The notes below the pieces were generated by a model that was not told the DNA's origin, did no database searches, and saw only the letters and a program-made list of their open reading frames with translations. DNA of 64,000 nucleotides, from contig NZ_CP074404.1 in assembly GCF_018388465.1 (NCBI RefSeq), positions 3,720,001-3,784,000 of the forward strand, in the 5' to 3' direction. Source of the DNA: Cellulomonas fengjieae. Its GTDB lineage: Bacteria > Actinomycetota > Actinomycetes > Actinomycetales > Cellulomonadaceae. Position numbers and translations under genes: made by a program. This document shows positions 55,140 to 63,570 of this stretch, one piece after another; within the stretch, counting starts at the first letter, position 1; each line of letters opens with the position of its first letter.

Positions 55140-56530
55140 GGGTCGGGTGGTGGGGGTGGTGGGGGTCGGTGGATGGCGGCGGTGGGTGTGGTGTGTACGG
55201 GGATGGGGTGGCGGGCGTAGGTCAGGCCGTGCCGGTCGGTCCAGGTGGAGATGCCGGTGTTCTTGTCCCAGGTGACCTGCCACCAGCCCGTGGTCTTGGC
55301 CTGGTGGTGGTGCTTGCACAGCGCGTGCAGGTTCTCCAGGCAGGTCTGGGGGTCGGCGTCGTGCTCGCGTCGGGCCTGGGAGTGGTCGTAGGGGATGCGG
55401 TGGTCGAGCTCGCAACGGGTGGCGGGTTGGCGGCAGCCGGGGAAGGTGCAGGTGACGTCGCGGGCGATGACGGTGCGGGTCAGGTCCGCTCCGGGCCGGT
55501 AGGCGGTGGTGCCCACGGCGCAGACCTGTCCGGCGGGATCGGTGAGGATGCGGCGCCAGGTGGCGTCCTGGGCGAGCTCGCGGGCGACCTGGGCGGGGAT
55601 CGGGCCGTACGAGCCGAGGGTCGCGGGGTGGTCGTCCAGTCCGAGCAGGGTCGTCGCGGCGACGCTGACCTGCAGTGCGGCGCGTTGCCCGTGTCGGCTG
55701 GGCAGCGGGGTGCCGTCCAGCGTGGCCTGGCGGTCCAGGATCGTGGTGAACACGTCGGCGAAGGCGTCGGCGCGGCGTTGGTCGATCGGGCGGGGGTCAC
55801 TGTCCGGGGCGCCGTTCCCGGCCAGGGCGTCGATCACGGTGAACGCCGCGGTGGCCTCGGCGGCGGGCAGGTAGGCGATCAGGCGGGCCATCGCGTCGGG
55901 GGCCAGGTCCAGGAACACCCCGCGCCGCGCGCGCTCGGCGACCCGACGCGCCTCGGCCGCGGCGGGGTCGCTGCCGATGACGCTCGCCCGCAGGTGACGG
56001 GTCAGCTGGGCAGCGGTGAGCTCGACCGCCTGCTCGACGGCATCGGCGACCACCGCGCGCACGGCACCCGCCTCGACCTGAGCCGTCTCGGCCAGGATCA
56101 CGTCGACCTTGCGCGCGTCGATGGCGCCGGCCGCCCACGCGTCGGCCACAGCGGGATGCTGCCCGGCGCCCCAGGCGCGCAGGAACAGGTCCTGCGCGGC
56201 CCTGCGGGTGCACACCAGCGCGCACGCGAGCTCGTCGGGAACCCGTGCCAGAGCATCGACCGTGCGAGCCTCGATCTCGCGAACCACCTCCGCCTGCGCC
56301 GCCTGAGCCATGTTCAGCACCCGCTGCCACGCCGCCACCGCGTTCACCAGCGCCACGTCCGACAGGTCCGCGACAGCCACCGACCCCAGCATCGTGGCCA
56401 GCACGCCCACATCCCCACCAGCGACGGACGGCTCGGGAAGATCAGCCAGGCCCGCCACGCGCACTCTCGCGGGCATCGTGGTCGGGACGTCGGCCGCGTC
56501 GAGGCGCCCGTCCAGCAGCGTCGCCGTCAT
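55121..56530 (-). CDS. DUF222/HNH endonuclease (13E12-repeat family)
   Basis: A 469-residue protein. DUF222 helical region (about residues 40-330: LSDVALVNAVAAWQRVLNMAQAAQAEVVREIEAR, DARKVDVILAETAQ, ARRGVFLDLAPDAMARLIAYLPAAEATAAFTVIDALAG, DQRRADAFADVFTTIL). C-terminal HNH nuclease motif: CTFPGCRQPATRCELDHRIPYDHS...TCLENLHALCKHHHQAKTTGWW. A Pro-rich tail precedes GDPPF. These genes are repeated many times in some actinobacterial genomes (13E12 repeats); the role is unknown. ATG 56530, 9 bases after GGGAG, is used; ATG 56539 would touch the ribosome site. Confidence 0.88.
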   Translation of the reverse strand: MTATLLDGRLDAADVPTTMPARVRVAGLADLPEPSVAGGDVGVLATMLGSVAVADLSDVALVNAVAAWQRVLNMAQAAQAEVVREIEARTVDALARVPDELACALVCTRRAAQDLFLRAWGAGQHPAVADAWAAGAIDARKVDVILAETAQVEAGAVRAVVADAVEQAVELTAAQLTRHLRASVIGSDPAAAEARRVAERARRGVFLDLAPDAMARLIAYLPAAEATAAFTVIDALAGNGAPDSDPRPIDQRRADAFADVFTTILDRQATLDGTPLPSRHGQRAALQVSVAATTLLGLDDHPATLGSYGPIPAQVARELAQDATWRRILTDPAGQVCAVGTTAYRPGADLTRTVIARDVTCTFPGCRQPATRCELDHRIPYDHSQARREHDADPQTCLENLHALCKHHHQAKTTGWWQVTWDKNTGISTWTDRHGLTYARHPIPVHTTPTAAIHRPPPPPPPDPGDPPF

Positions 56531-56647
56531 CGCCACCATCTCCCTCACCTCGCGGGAACCACCCGATATCGGGCATAGAACAAATGTACGACCGGCCACT
56601 GACACCGCCGCTGGCCTGCGGCTCCGGCGCACCACGACGCCGGTCGG

Positions 56648-57598
56648 TCACGGATCGGCGGCCGCGTACCGCTCGACCAGCTCGGCCCCGAGCGCCGCGA
56701 GCTCGGACCGCACCGACGCCGGCTCCAGGACCTCCACCGCCGCACCGAAGCCGGCCAGCTTCTCCGCGACGGACCGTGCGGTGTGCGACGCGACCCGGAT
56801 CCTGACCCGTCCGTCCTCGGCGGGCCCGAGCTCGGTCAGGTGCCGGCCGAACTGGCCCCGGAGAACGCCCACCAGGAAGGCGCTGGTCAGGGCGGTCGCG
56901 GCGACGCGTGAGCGCCGCTGCTCGGCCTCGTCGACCACCGACTCCCAGATCGCGGCGACGTCGAGCCCGTCGGGGCGCGGTGCGGGCGAGTCGAGGACGC
57001 TCAGCGACCGGATCCGGTCCAGCCGGAACGTCCGCCGACCGCCCGGGGTGCCCGCCACGAGGTACCAGACCTCGCCCTTGTCGACGAGCGCCCACGGGTC
57101 CACCACCGGGGCGGACGGCCCGGCCCGCCCCGCGTACGTCAGGGACACCTGGCGTCGCCGCACGACGGCCCCCTGCAGCTCGTCGATCCAGGGAGCCCGT
57201 GGCCGGGCCGACGAGCCCCACCCGGCCGGGTCCACCAGGACCGCCCGCCCGGCCGCCTCGGCCTCCGCGCGGAACGTGGCGGGCAGCGCCTGCACGAGCT
57301 TGCGCAGGGCCGACGTGGCGTCGGCGGACCGCCCGCTCGACGACCCGACCAGGAGGAACAGCGCCTGGGCCTCGGACGCGGTCAGGCCGGTCAGGTCGGT
57401 GCGGGCCCCGCCGACCAGCGACCACCCGCCGCCGCGCCCCGGCTGCGGGTAGACCGGGATCCCCGCCGTGGACAGCGCCTCGAGGTCGCGCCGCGCGGTC
57501 GCGACCGACACCTCGAGCGCCTGCGCGACCTCGGCGGCGGTCACCCGGCCCCGGGACTGCATCAGCAGGAGGGTCGCCACCAGACGGTCGGCACGCAT
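56648..57598 (-). CDS. WYL-domain transcriptional regulator
   Basis: A 316-residue regulator of the DeoR-HTH/WYL type. N-terminal winged helix: LVATLLLMQSRGRVTAAEVAQALEVSVATARRDLEALSTAGIPVYPQPGRGGGWSL. The WYL domain (about 140-220) includes RQVSLTYAGRAG, VVDPWALVDKGEVWYLVAG and RRTFRLDRIRSLSVLDSP, a WxC-type C-terminal extension follows. Divergent from the glyoxalase-like gene, with an inverted repeat between them, so it probably controls that gene and itself. Confidence 0.88.
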   Translation of the reverse strand: MRADRLVATLLLMQSRGRVTAAEVAQALEVSVATARRDLEALSTAGIPVYPQPGRGGGWSLVGGARTDLTGLTASEAQALFLLVGSSSGRSADATSALRKLVQALPATFRAEAEAAGRAVLVDPAGWGSSARPRAPWIDELQGAVVRRRQVSLTYAGRAGPSAPVVDPWALVDKGEVWYLVAGTPGGRRTFRLDRIRSLSVLDSPAPRPDGLDVAAIWESVVDEAEQRRSRVAATALTSAFLVGVLRGQFGRHLTELGPAEDGRVRIRVASHTARSVAEKLAGFGAAVEVLEPASVRSELAALGAELVERYAAADP

Positions 57599-57617
57599 GA
57601 CTCAAGGATGCGCGACA

Positions 57618-57640
57618 AAGCGCTCAGGAGGTGAGCACTT
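57618..57640. promoter_or_regulatory. Inverted repeat between WYL regulator and glyoxalase gene
   Basis: AAGCGCTCA (57618-57626) and TGAGCACTT (57632-57640) match as inverted copies at 8 of 9 positions, around GGAGG. The site lies 20 bases from the WYL start and 20 bases from the glyoxalase ATG. Confidence 0.5.
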
Positions 57641-57660
57641 ACGCGGGAAGAGTGGGTGTC

Positions 57661-58059
57661 ATGACCACAACGACGCACACCTTCCGCGGCCTCGCCAACG
57701 TCTCGTTCTTCGCCGACGACCTCGACGCCGCCCGCACCTGGTACACCGAGCTGTTCGGCTTCGAGCCGTACTTCACGCGCGAGGGCTACATCGAGTTCCG
57801 GATCGGGGACCACCTCGACGAGCTCGGGATCATCGACCGCCGGTACGTCCCCGGCGCAGGCGGCCCGAGCGGCGCCGTCGTGTCCTGGCACGTCGACGAC
57901 CTGGAGGCGACGCTCGCGCGCCTGCTCGCCCTCGGCGCCACCGAGCACGAGGGCATCCGCGAGCGCGGCGAGGGCTTCGTCACCGCATCGGTGGTGGACC
58001 CGTTCGGCAACCTCCTGGGGATCATGCACAACCCGCACTGGCTGGAGATCACCGGCTGA
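57661..58059 (+). CDS. Glyoxalase/bleomycin-resistance (VOC) family protein
   Basis: A 132-residue VOC-fold protein: two beta-alpha-beta-beta-beta units with LANVSFFADDLDAARTWYTELFGFEPYFTREGYIEFRIGDHLDELGIIDRR and VVSWHVDDLEATLARLLALGATEHEGIRERGEGFVTASVVDPFGNLLGIMHNPH. The DPFGN segment near the end is a hallmark. Such proteins bind metals, sequester antibiotics or act on small aldehydes; the ligand is unknown. ATG 57661; GTG 57631 right after CAGGAG is an alternative. Ends overlapping AlkD by 11 bases. Confidence 0.87.
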   Translation: MTTTTHTFRGLANVSFFADDLDAARTWYTELFGFEPYFTREGYIEFRIGDHLDELGIIDRRYVPGAGGPSGAVVSWHVDDLEATLARLLALGATEHEGIRERGEGFVTASVVDPFGNLLGIMHNPHWLEITG

Positions 58060-58762
58060 GCCGCGCTCCCCTGTAGTGCGCCCGCAGCGCGGGGGAGAGC
58101 CGCTCGAGCGAGTAGCGCAGTGCCGTGCGCGGCATGGTCGCGGCGTGCTCGTCGAGGTACGCGAGCAGGCGCGGCTCGTCGCGCTTGCCCGCCTCGCGCA
58201 GCATCCACCCGACCGCCTTGTGCAGGAGGTCGTGCGGGTCGCCCTCCAGCAGGGCGGCCAGCGCGAACGTGTGGTCGAGGTCGCCCGCGCGGATCAGCGG
58301 GAACGTCGCGACGATCGCGATGCGCCGCTCCCACAGCACCGGGGACCGGGCCAGGCGGTACAGCACGTCCGCCGGCAGCCCGGCGAGCACCGCGCGGCCG
58401 AGGACGTCCGGCGCGCTGGCGTCCACCAGGTCCCAGCCGTTCACCCGGTCGGTCCGCCGCAGGTAGAGGTCGAGCAGCTCCCGACGCCGTTGCGACGAGG
58501 TCCGCCGGGCGGCGCACTCGAGCGCCATGATCTTCAGCGCGAGCAGCCGGACCTCGTGCCGGGGGTCGTCGAGCAGGCCCTCGAGCGCGGCGACGGGCAG
58601 CCCGAGGTGCCGCCTGGCCACCGCAACCACCTGCGGCACGGACAGGCCGAGGAACTCGTCGCCCTCGCCGTACTGCCCGGGGCCGGTCTGGAAGAACCGC
58701 GCCATCCCGGCCGCCCGCTCCGGATCGGCGAGCGCCACGAGCTGGTCGACGGCTTCGCTCAT
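58049..58762 (-). CDS. DNA alkylation repair enzyme (AlkD/HEAT-repeat family)
   Basis: A 237-residue all-helical HEAT-like repeat protein of the AlkC/AlkD superfamily, which removes N3- and N7-alkylated purines. Segments include ARFFQTGPGQYGEGDEFLGLSVPQVVAVARRHLGLPVAALEGLLDDPRHEVRLLALKIMAL, VNGWDLVDASAPDVLGRAVLAG, SPVLWERRIAIVATFPLI and LLHKAVGWMLREAGKRDEPRLLAYLDEHAATMPRTALRYSLERL. ATG 58762 overlaps the methyltransferase gene by 4 bases. Confidence 0.88.
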   Translation of the reverse strand: MSEAVDQLVALADPERAAGMARFFQTGPGQYGEGDEFLGLSVPQVVAVARRHLGLPVAALEGLLDDPRHEVRLLALKIMALECAARRTSSQRRRELLDLYLRRTDRVNGWDLVDASAPDVLGRAVLAGLPADVLYRLARSPVLWERRIAIVATFPLIRAGDLDHTFALAALLEGDPHDLLHKAVGWMLREAGKRDEPRLLAYLDEHAATMPRTALRYSLERLSPALRAHYRGARLSR

Positions 58763-59556
58763 CCGTCGATGGTGCCCTGCGGCACCGACAGGATCCCGAC
58801 GACGACCGTCGCCTCGGTGTCCTCGTCGCGAGCCACCCGCGCCACCAGCCCCGCCGCCGTGAACGCGTCGGCCGCGGCGGGCGCCTGCGCCTCACTGGTC
58901 TCGACGAGCAGGTGACCGCCGGGCGCCAGCCACCCGGGCGCGACCGCCGCGACCCGACGGAGCACCGCGAGCCCGTCCGCGCCGCCGTCGAGCGTGACCG
59001 TCGGCTCGTGCAACCGCGCCTCGGGGGGCATGAGGGCGATCGCGTCGGTCGGCACGTACGGCACGTTGGCGACGAGCAGGTCGACGCGGCCGCGCAGCGA
59101 GGCGGGCAGCGGCTGGTCCAGGTCTCCCTCGAAGACCTGTCCCGCGACGGCGCCCACGTTGCGTCGGGCGCAGCGGACGGCCGCGGGGTCCACGTCGGCG
59201 GCGTACAGCGACACCGGGTCGAGCAGGTGCGCGAGCGCGACGCCGAGCGCACCGGACCCGCAGCACAGGTCCACCACGACGAGCGGTGCCGACGGCGCCA
59301 GCCGCACCGCCTCCCGCACCAGCAGCTCCGTCCGGCGTCGCGGGACGAACACGCCGGGGTCGATCTCTATCCGCAGCCCGCAGAACTCGGCCCAGCCGAC
59401 GACCACCTCGAGCGGTTCCCCGGCGATCCGGCGCTCGACCAGCCGCTCGAGCTCGGGGCCGGCCGCGGCCGCGAGGAGCAGGGACGCCTCGTCCTCGGCG
59501 AACACGCAGCCCGCGGCCCGCAGCGCGGCCGTGAGCTCCGGGTGGGTCAGGGACAC
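58759..59556 (-). CDS. PrmC/HemK-like N5-glutamine methyltransferase family protein
   Basis: A 265-residue SAM-dependent methyltransferase. It has the PrmC-type N-terminal helices and then VGWAEFCGLRIEIDPGVFVPRRRTELLVREAV, VVVDLCCGSGALGVALAHL (SAM motif I), SLYAADVDPAAVRCARRNV and LLVANVPYVPTDAIALMPPEARLHEP. The catalytic NPPY of PrmC is NVPY, the form of the TIGR03704 branch whose target is not known; true release-factor PrmC is probably encoded elsewhere. GTG 59556 is used. Overlaps AlkD. Confidence 0.85.
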   Translation of the reverse strand: MSLTHPELTAALRAAGCVFAEDEASLLLAAAAGPELERLVERRIAGEPLEVVVGWAEFCGLRIEIDPGVFVPRRRTELLVREAVRLAPSAPLVVVDLCCGSGALGVALAHLLDPVSLYAADVDPAAVRCARRNVGAVAGQVFEGDLDQPLPASLRGRVDLLVANVPYVPTDAIALMPPEARLHEPTVTLDGGADGLAVLRRVAAVAPGWLAPGGHLLVETSEAQAPAAADAFTAAGLVARVARDEDTEATVVVGILSVPQGTIDG

Positions 59557-59566
59557 GGCGGGCAGA

Positions 59567-59604
59567 CTACGCGCGCCGGGCACCGAGGTGCCCGGCGCGC
59601 GTAG
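59567..59604. terminator. Very stable 18-bp hairpin
   Basis: CTACGCGCGCCGGGCACC (59567-59584) and its exact complement (59587-59604) are separated by two bases. This perfect 18-bp inverted repeat ends the DUF5684 gene on the minus strand and separates it from the methyltransferase gene. With so short a spacer the tip must open, leaving about 17 pairs. Confidence 0.8.
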
Positions 59605-59613
59605 TGGGACGGG

Positions 59614-60027
59614 TCAGACGGTGGCGTAGCCGACCGGCTCGCGGCCGGCGGCGCCCTGGTAGCGGTTCGAGTCGTAGCCGAGGATGAACAGGAAGACGAC
59701 GCTGAGCAGCACGAGGCCCACGGTGAAGCCCGCCCCGTGACCGAACGAGGTCGACAGGCCGTGCATCACGAGGACCATGACGACGATCTGCACGATCGGG
59801 ATCAGGAACAGGACGATCCACCACATGGGCTTGCCGGCGACCTTGATCAGGACGATCGAGCTCCAGATCGGGACGAAGGCCTGCCACACGGGCTCGCCGG
59901 CCTTGCGGAAGACTCCCATCAGCGCAAACGCGGTGATGAGGTAGCCGATGACTCCGGCGATGAACGGGCCGGGGCCGGGGTCGACTGCGGTCGTGTTCGC
60001 CACCGCGGTGGCCAGAGAAGTGATCAT
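59614..60027 (-). CDS. DUF5684 membrane protein
   Basis: A 137-residue protein with four hydrophobic segments: PFIAGVIGYLITAFALMGVFRKAGEPVWQAFVPIWSSIVLIKVAGKPMWWIVLFLIPIVQIVVMVLVMHGLSTSFGHGAGFTVGLVLLSVVFLFILGYDSNRYQG. The AFVPIW and GKPMWWI patterns match DUF5684 (signal-peptidase-neighbour family); function unknown. ATG 60027 lies 7 bases after TACTGT, so the mRNA is probably leaderless. Confidence 0.82.
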   Translation of the reverse strand: MITSLATAVANTTAVDPGPGPFIAGVIGYLITAFALMGVFRKAGEPVWQAFVPIWSSIVLIKVAGKPMWWIVLFLIPIVQIVVMVLVMHGLSTSFGHGAGFTVGLVLLSVVFLFILGYDSNRYQGAAGREPVGYATV

Positions 60028-60108
60028 GCGCGGGACAGTAGTGGCAAACGCTCGCGGACCGCAGGAGGTTCGCCGACCGTCTCACGCCAGGCCTCCCGGA
60101 TCGAGAAA

Positions 60109-60137
60109 TTGCCTCCACAACGTCCTGCTCCTACCGT
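60109..60137 (+). promoter_or_regulatory. Promoter of amino-acid permease operon
   Basis: TTGCCT (60109-60114), 17 bases, TACCGT (60132-60137) is a good sigma-70-like promoter 57 bases before the permease ATG, and GGAGAGG (60183-60189) is its ribosome site. Confidence 0.55.
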
Positions 60138-60194
60138 TGCTGGCGACACACAAGGGGACGGCCCGCCGCGGCGCGGCCCCTCGGAGAGGCCCCC

Positions 60195-61655
60195 ATGACG
60201 ACTCCGCAGACGTCCCTGTCGGCGCAGATCTGGCGCAAGAAGCCGATCACCCCCGCAACCGCGACGTCGAGCGAGGGCCTCCAGCGGTCCATCGGCACGT
60301 TCACGCTGATGATGTTCGGCGTCGGCGCGACCGTCGGCACGGGCGTGTTCTTCGTCATGCACGAGGCGGTCCCCGACGCCGGTCCGGCGGTCGTCATCTC
60401 GTTCCTGCTCGCCGGCCTGGCGGCGGGTCTGTCGGCGCTGTCCTACGCCGAGATGGCGTCGGCGGTCCCCGTGTCGGGATCGACGTACTCCTACGCCTAC
60501 GCGACCCTCGGCGAGCTGATCGCGATGGGGGTGGCCGCCTGCCTGCTGCTCGAGTACGGCGTCTCGACCGCCGCCGTGGCGGTCGGCTGGAGCGACTACC
60601 TCAACCAGCTGCTGCACAACCTGATCGGCTGGCAGATCCCGACGGCCCTGTCTGCGGCCCCGTGGGACGCCGAGCCGGGCTTCGTCAACCTGCCGGCGCT
60701 GATCCTGGTCCTGATGTGCGCGATCCTGCTGATCAGGGGCGCAGCCGAGTCCGCGACCGCCAACGCCGTCATGGTCGTGATCAAGCTCGCCGTGCTGCTG
60801 ATGTTCGTCGCGATCGCGTTCACGGGCTTCCACGCCGACAACTTCGCCGACTTCGCGCCGAACGGCATCACCGGGATCACGGCGGCCGCGGGAACCATCT
60901 TCTTCACGTTCATCGGCCTGGATGCGATCTCCACCGCCGGCAACGAGGTCCGGGACCCGCAGCGGACCATGCCGCGCGCCATCCTCGGCGCCCTGGCGAT
61001 CGTCACCACGATCTACGTCCTCGTCGCGGTCTCGGCGCTCGGGACGCAGCCGTGGCAGGCGTTCGGCGACGCGGCCCAGAGCGAGGCCGGGCTGGCGAAG
61101 ATCCTGGAGGACGTCGTCGGCTCGACCTGGCCGGGCACGGTCCTGTCCGCGGGTGCCGTCGTGTCGATCTTCTCGGTGACGCTGGTGACCATGTACGGGC
61201 AGACGCGCATCCTGTTCGCGATCGGTCGTGACGGGCTGCTGCCGCAGACGTTCGCGCGGGTCAACGCCCGCACCCACACGCCCGTGAACAACACCGTCGT
61301 CGTCGCGGTCGTGGTCGGCCTGCTCGCCGCGTTCGTCCCGCTCGACTACCTGTGGGACCTGGTCTCCATCGGCACCCTGATCGCGTTCATGGTGGTGTCG
61401 ATCGGGGTCATCATCCTGCGCCGCACCCGGCCGGACCTGCCCCGCGCCTTCAAGGTGCCCGGCTACCCGGTCACCCCGGTGCTCGCCGTCGCGGCCTGCC
61501 TCTACATCCTGTCCGGCCTGCCCTGGTACACCTACGCCTGGTTCCTGCTCTGGCTCGGCGTGGTCCTCACGTTCTACTTCCTGTGGGGCCGCAAGCACTC
61601 GCGCCTGCAGCGCGCCGTCGAGGCGGGCACGCTCGACCGGGAGGAGATGCGATGA
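60195..61655 (+). CDS. APC-superfamily amino acid permease
   Basis: A 486-residue transporter with twelve hydrophobic helices. The first-helix motif TLMMFGVGATVGTGVFFVMHEAVPDAGPAVVISFLLAGLAAGLSALSYAEMASAVPVSGSTYSYAYATLGELIAMGVAACLLLEYGVS is the APC/CAT hallmark (cationic amino acid transporter-like branch). Substrate could be lysine, arginine or another amino acid. ATG 60195 with GGAGAGG. Its stop overlaps the USP-like gene by 4 bases. Confidence 0.9.
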   Translation: MTTPQTSLSAQIWRKKPITPATATSSEGLQRSIGTFTLMMFGVGATVGTGVFFVMHEAVPDAGPAVVISFLLAGLAAGLSALSYAEMASAVPVSGSTYSYAYATLGELIAMGVAACLLLEYGVSTAAVAVGWSDYLNQLLHNLIGWQIPTALSAAPWDAEPGFVNLPALILVLMCAILLIRGAAESATANAVMVVIKLAVLLMFVAIAFTGFHADNFADFAPNGITGITAAAGTIFFTFIGLDAISTAGNEVRDPQRTMPRAILGALAIVTTIYVLVAVSALGTQPWQAFGDAAQSEAGLAKILEDVVGSTWPGTVLSAGAVVSIFSVTLVTMYGQTRILFAIGRDGLLPQTFARVNARTHTPVNNTVVVAVVVGLLAAFVPLDYLWDLVSIGTLIAFMVVSIGVIILRRTRPDLPRAFKVPGYPVTPVLAVAACLYILSGLPWYTYAWFLLWLGVVLTFYFLWGRKHSRLQRAVEAGTLDREEMR

Positions 61656-62539
61656 CCATCGTCGTCGGCGCCAACCCCTTCGGGGACATCCGCGGAGCGA
61701 TCGACCTGGGCGTCACGCTCGCGCACACGCTGCCCGCCACCTCCGGCACCACCGTCCTGGTGGTGGCGACCGTGATCCCGCCCGGCTGGACCGTGCGGTC
61801 CGCGCCTCGCTTGACCGAGGTCGAGGCGGCCGCCCGCGGCGTCCTCGAGGGCCGGGCGGACGAGCTCACCGTGGAGTTCGTCCGGCTGTCGGACCGGTCC
61901 ACCCCCCGCGCGCTGGCGGTCCTGGCGGAGGAGCGCAGGGCGACGGCGCTGGTTCTGGGGTCGTCGCCCGACGGCCCTGACGGCCGCGTCGTGGTCGGCT
62001 CCACCGCCGACTACCTCCTGCACTCCTCGCCCGTCCCGCTCGCGATCGCCCCCCGGTCGTACCAGTGCGCGCCGAGCACGGACGACGTCACCGCGCACCG
62101 CCTCACGTGCTCGTTCAGCGGCTCGAACCTGGCCGCGTCCGCGGTCCGCTGGGCCGCGCGCCTCACCCGGGAGATCGACGTGCGGCTGCGCGTCGCGTCG
62201 TTCGGGGTCCGCTCCGCGACGATGTACCCGCCGGAGATCGGCACGGACATCGAGTCCGAGGTCACCGAGCAGTGGCGCGCGCAGATGGTGGAGACCCAGG
62301 GGGCGCTCCGCGCGTCGATGGGGGATCTCCTCGACGACGACGTGGAGTTCGTCGTCGCGTCGGGGGCGAGCTGGTCGGAGGTGCTGACCTCGGTCGACTG
62401 GCTGCCCAACGAGCTCCTCGTGCTGAGCTCGTCGAGCGGGGGGATGCTGCGGCGGGTTTTCCTCGGCACCGGGGCGACGAAGATCATCCGGCACTCGCCG
62501 GTGCCGGTGCTCGTGGTGCCGCGCGACGACCTGACCTAG
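61652..62539 (+). CDS. Universal stress protein (tandem UspA domains)
   Basis: A 295-residue cytoplasmic protein with two UspA folds. First: TIVVGANPFGDIRGAIDLGVTLAH...ALVLGSSPDGPDGRVVVGSTADYLLHSSPVPLAIAPR. Second: LTCSFSGSNLAASAVRWAARLTREIDVRLRVASFGVRS...LLVLSSSSGGMLRRVFLGTGATKIIRHSPVPVLVVPRDD. Both C-terminal halves carry the GSxxxxxxHSPxPV-like nucleotide-binding pattern. Coupled to the permease by a 4-base overlap, suggesting it modulates transport, as USP domains fused to APC transporters do in other bacteria. Confidence 0.88.
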   Translation: MTIVVGANPFGDIRGAIDLGVTLAHTLPATSGTTVLVVATVIPPGWTVRSAPRLTEVEAAARGVLEGRADELTVEFVRLSDRSTPRALAVLAEERRATALVLGSSPDGPDGRVVVGSTADYLLHSSPVPLAIAPRSYQCAPSTDDVTAHRLTCSFSGSNLAASAVRWAARLTREIDVRLRVASFGVRSATMYPPEIGTDIESEVTEQWRAQMVETQGALRASMGDLLDDDVEFVVASGASWSEVLTSVDWLPNELLVLSSSSGGMLRRVFLGTGATKIIRHSPVPVLVVPRDDLT

Positions 62540-63510
62540 GAGCCCTCGGTCAGGTCCTCCGAGGAGTCCGGCTGGTACACGCACACCCAGAGGCTGTCCG
62601 GGCGGACCGTCACCGCGAGGGTCTTCGAGGGCTCGATGACGTCACCGTCGAGCTGGCGGGGCTGCGGCCGGTCGCTGGTCACCGTGATCCGGGAGCCCCG
62701 CAGCACCTCCATGTTGGGCACCCTGTTCTTGCCGGGCCGCAGGACCGCGAACGCCGTCTGGATCCAGTGGCCGAGGTTGCGGGGAGCCAGGACTGCGATG
62801 TCCATCTCGCCGTTGTCGGGCTCGGCGTCCGGCAGGAGGTTGACCCCGCCCTGCAGGCGACCGACGTTGCCGACGAGCACCGTGCGGGCGCGGCGGCGCA
62901 GGACCGGGTGGTCGTCGATCTGCACCTCGACCTTCATCTGGGGGTCGCGGAGGTGCTTCAGCGCGGAGAAGACGTACGCGACCGAGCCGAGCTTGGCCTT
63001 GAGCTTGGTGGGGGCGTCGTCGACCATCGCGGCGTCCAGGCCCATGCCGGCCATGACCGCGAAGGTCTTGCCCTCGACCTCGCCCAGGTCCATCACGCGG
63101 CGGCCGCGGTCCAGCGCGAGCTGCACACCGTCGATCGTGTTCGTCGGCACGCCGAGGTTCGTCGCCAGCAGGTTCCCCGTGCCACCCGGCAGGATCGCGA
63201 GCGCCGTCTGGGTGCCCGCCAGGCCGTCGATGCACGCGCGGACCGTGCCGTCACCGCCGGCGACGAACACCACCTCGGCGCCGTCCTCGACGGCCTTCCG
63301 CGCCTGCCCGGTGCCGGGGTCCTCGGCGGTCGTCTCGAGCCAGGCCGGCTCGGGCCAGCCGGCGTCGGTGAGCTGCTCTGTGATGCTCGCGCGCAGCTCG
63401 TCGAGCCCATCGACGCGATTCGGGTTGACGATCACCGCCGTGCGCAGCGGACCGCGGTCCTCCCTCTGCTCGGCAGCGGGCTCGGCGGTCGCGTCATGGG
63501 GGGTCGTCAC
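62536..63510 (-). CDS. Diacylglycerol kinase-like lipid kinase
   Basis: A 324-residue protein of the DgkB/YegS catalytic family. The nucleotide motif is VVFVAGGDGTVRACIDGLAGTQTALAILPGGTGNLLATNLGVP, then VMDLGEVEGKTFAVMAGMGLDAAMV, typical of lipid/sphingosine kinases. It phosphorylates diacylglycerol or a related lipid to recycle it into phospholipid; exact substrate unknown. GTG 63510 is used because the upstream stretch lacks the family pattern. Convergent with the USP gene, overlapping it by 4 bases. Confidence 0.88.
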   Translation of the reverse strand: MTTPHDATAEPAAEQREDRGPLRTAVIVNPNRVDGLDELRASITEQLTDAGWPEPAWLETTAEDPGTGQARKAVEDGAEVVFVAGGDGTVRACIDGLAGTQTALAILPGGTGNLLATNLGVPTNTIDGVQLALDRGRRVMDLGEVEGKTFAVMAGMGLDAAMVDDAPTKLKAKLGSVAYVFSALKHLRDPQMKVEVQIDDHPVLRRRARTVLVGNVGRLQGGVNLLPDAEPDNGEMDIAVLAPRNLGHWIQTAFAVLRPGKNRVPNMEVLRGSRITVTSDRPQPRQLDGDVIEPSKTLAVTVRPDSLWVCVYQPDSSEDLTEGS

Positions 63511-63558
63511 GCTCGCGAGTATGTCCCTCGGCTCGCGCACCGGCCACTCAGGGCGCCG

Positions 63559-63564
63559 TACGCT
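63559..63564 (+). promoter_or_regulatory. -10-like TACGCT for leaderless Nudix mRNA
   Basis: TACGCT ends 6 bases before GTG 63571, the same box and spacing as in front of the CPBP gene at 14580. No Shine-Dalgarno sequence is visible. Confidence 0.45.
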
Positions 63565-63570
63565 GTCGCG

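Noticed and set aside
55121..56530. HNH/DUF222 gene as part of a homing or mobile element
   Set aside because: No intron, transposase, att site or terminal repeats seen; 13E12-type HNH genes are ordinary chromosomal repeats in actinobacteria.
59567..59604. 18-bp perfect palindrome as a recombination or attachment site
   Set aside because: It sits right after a gene stop and fits a terminator; no integrase or second copy is present.
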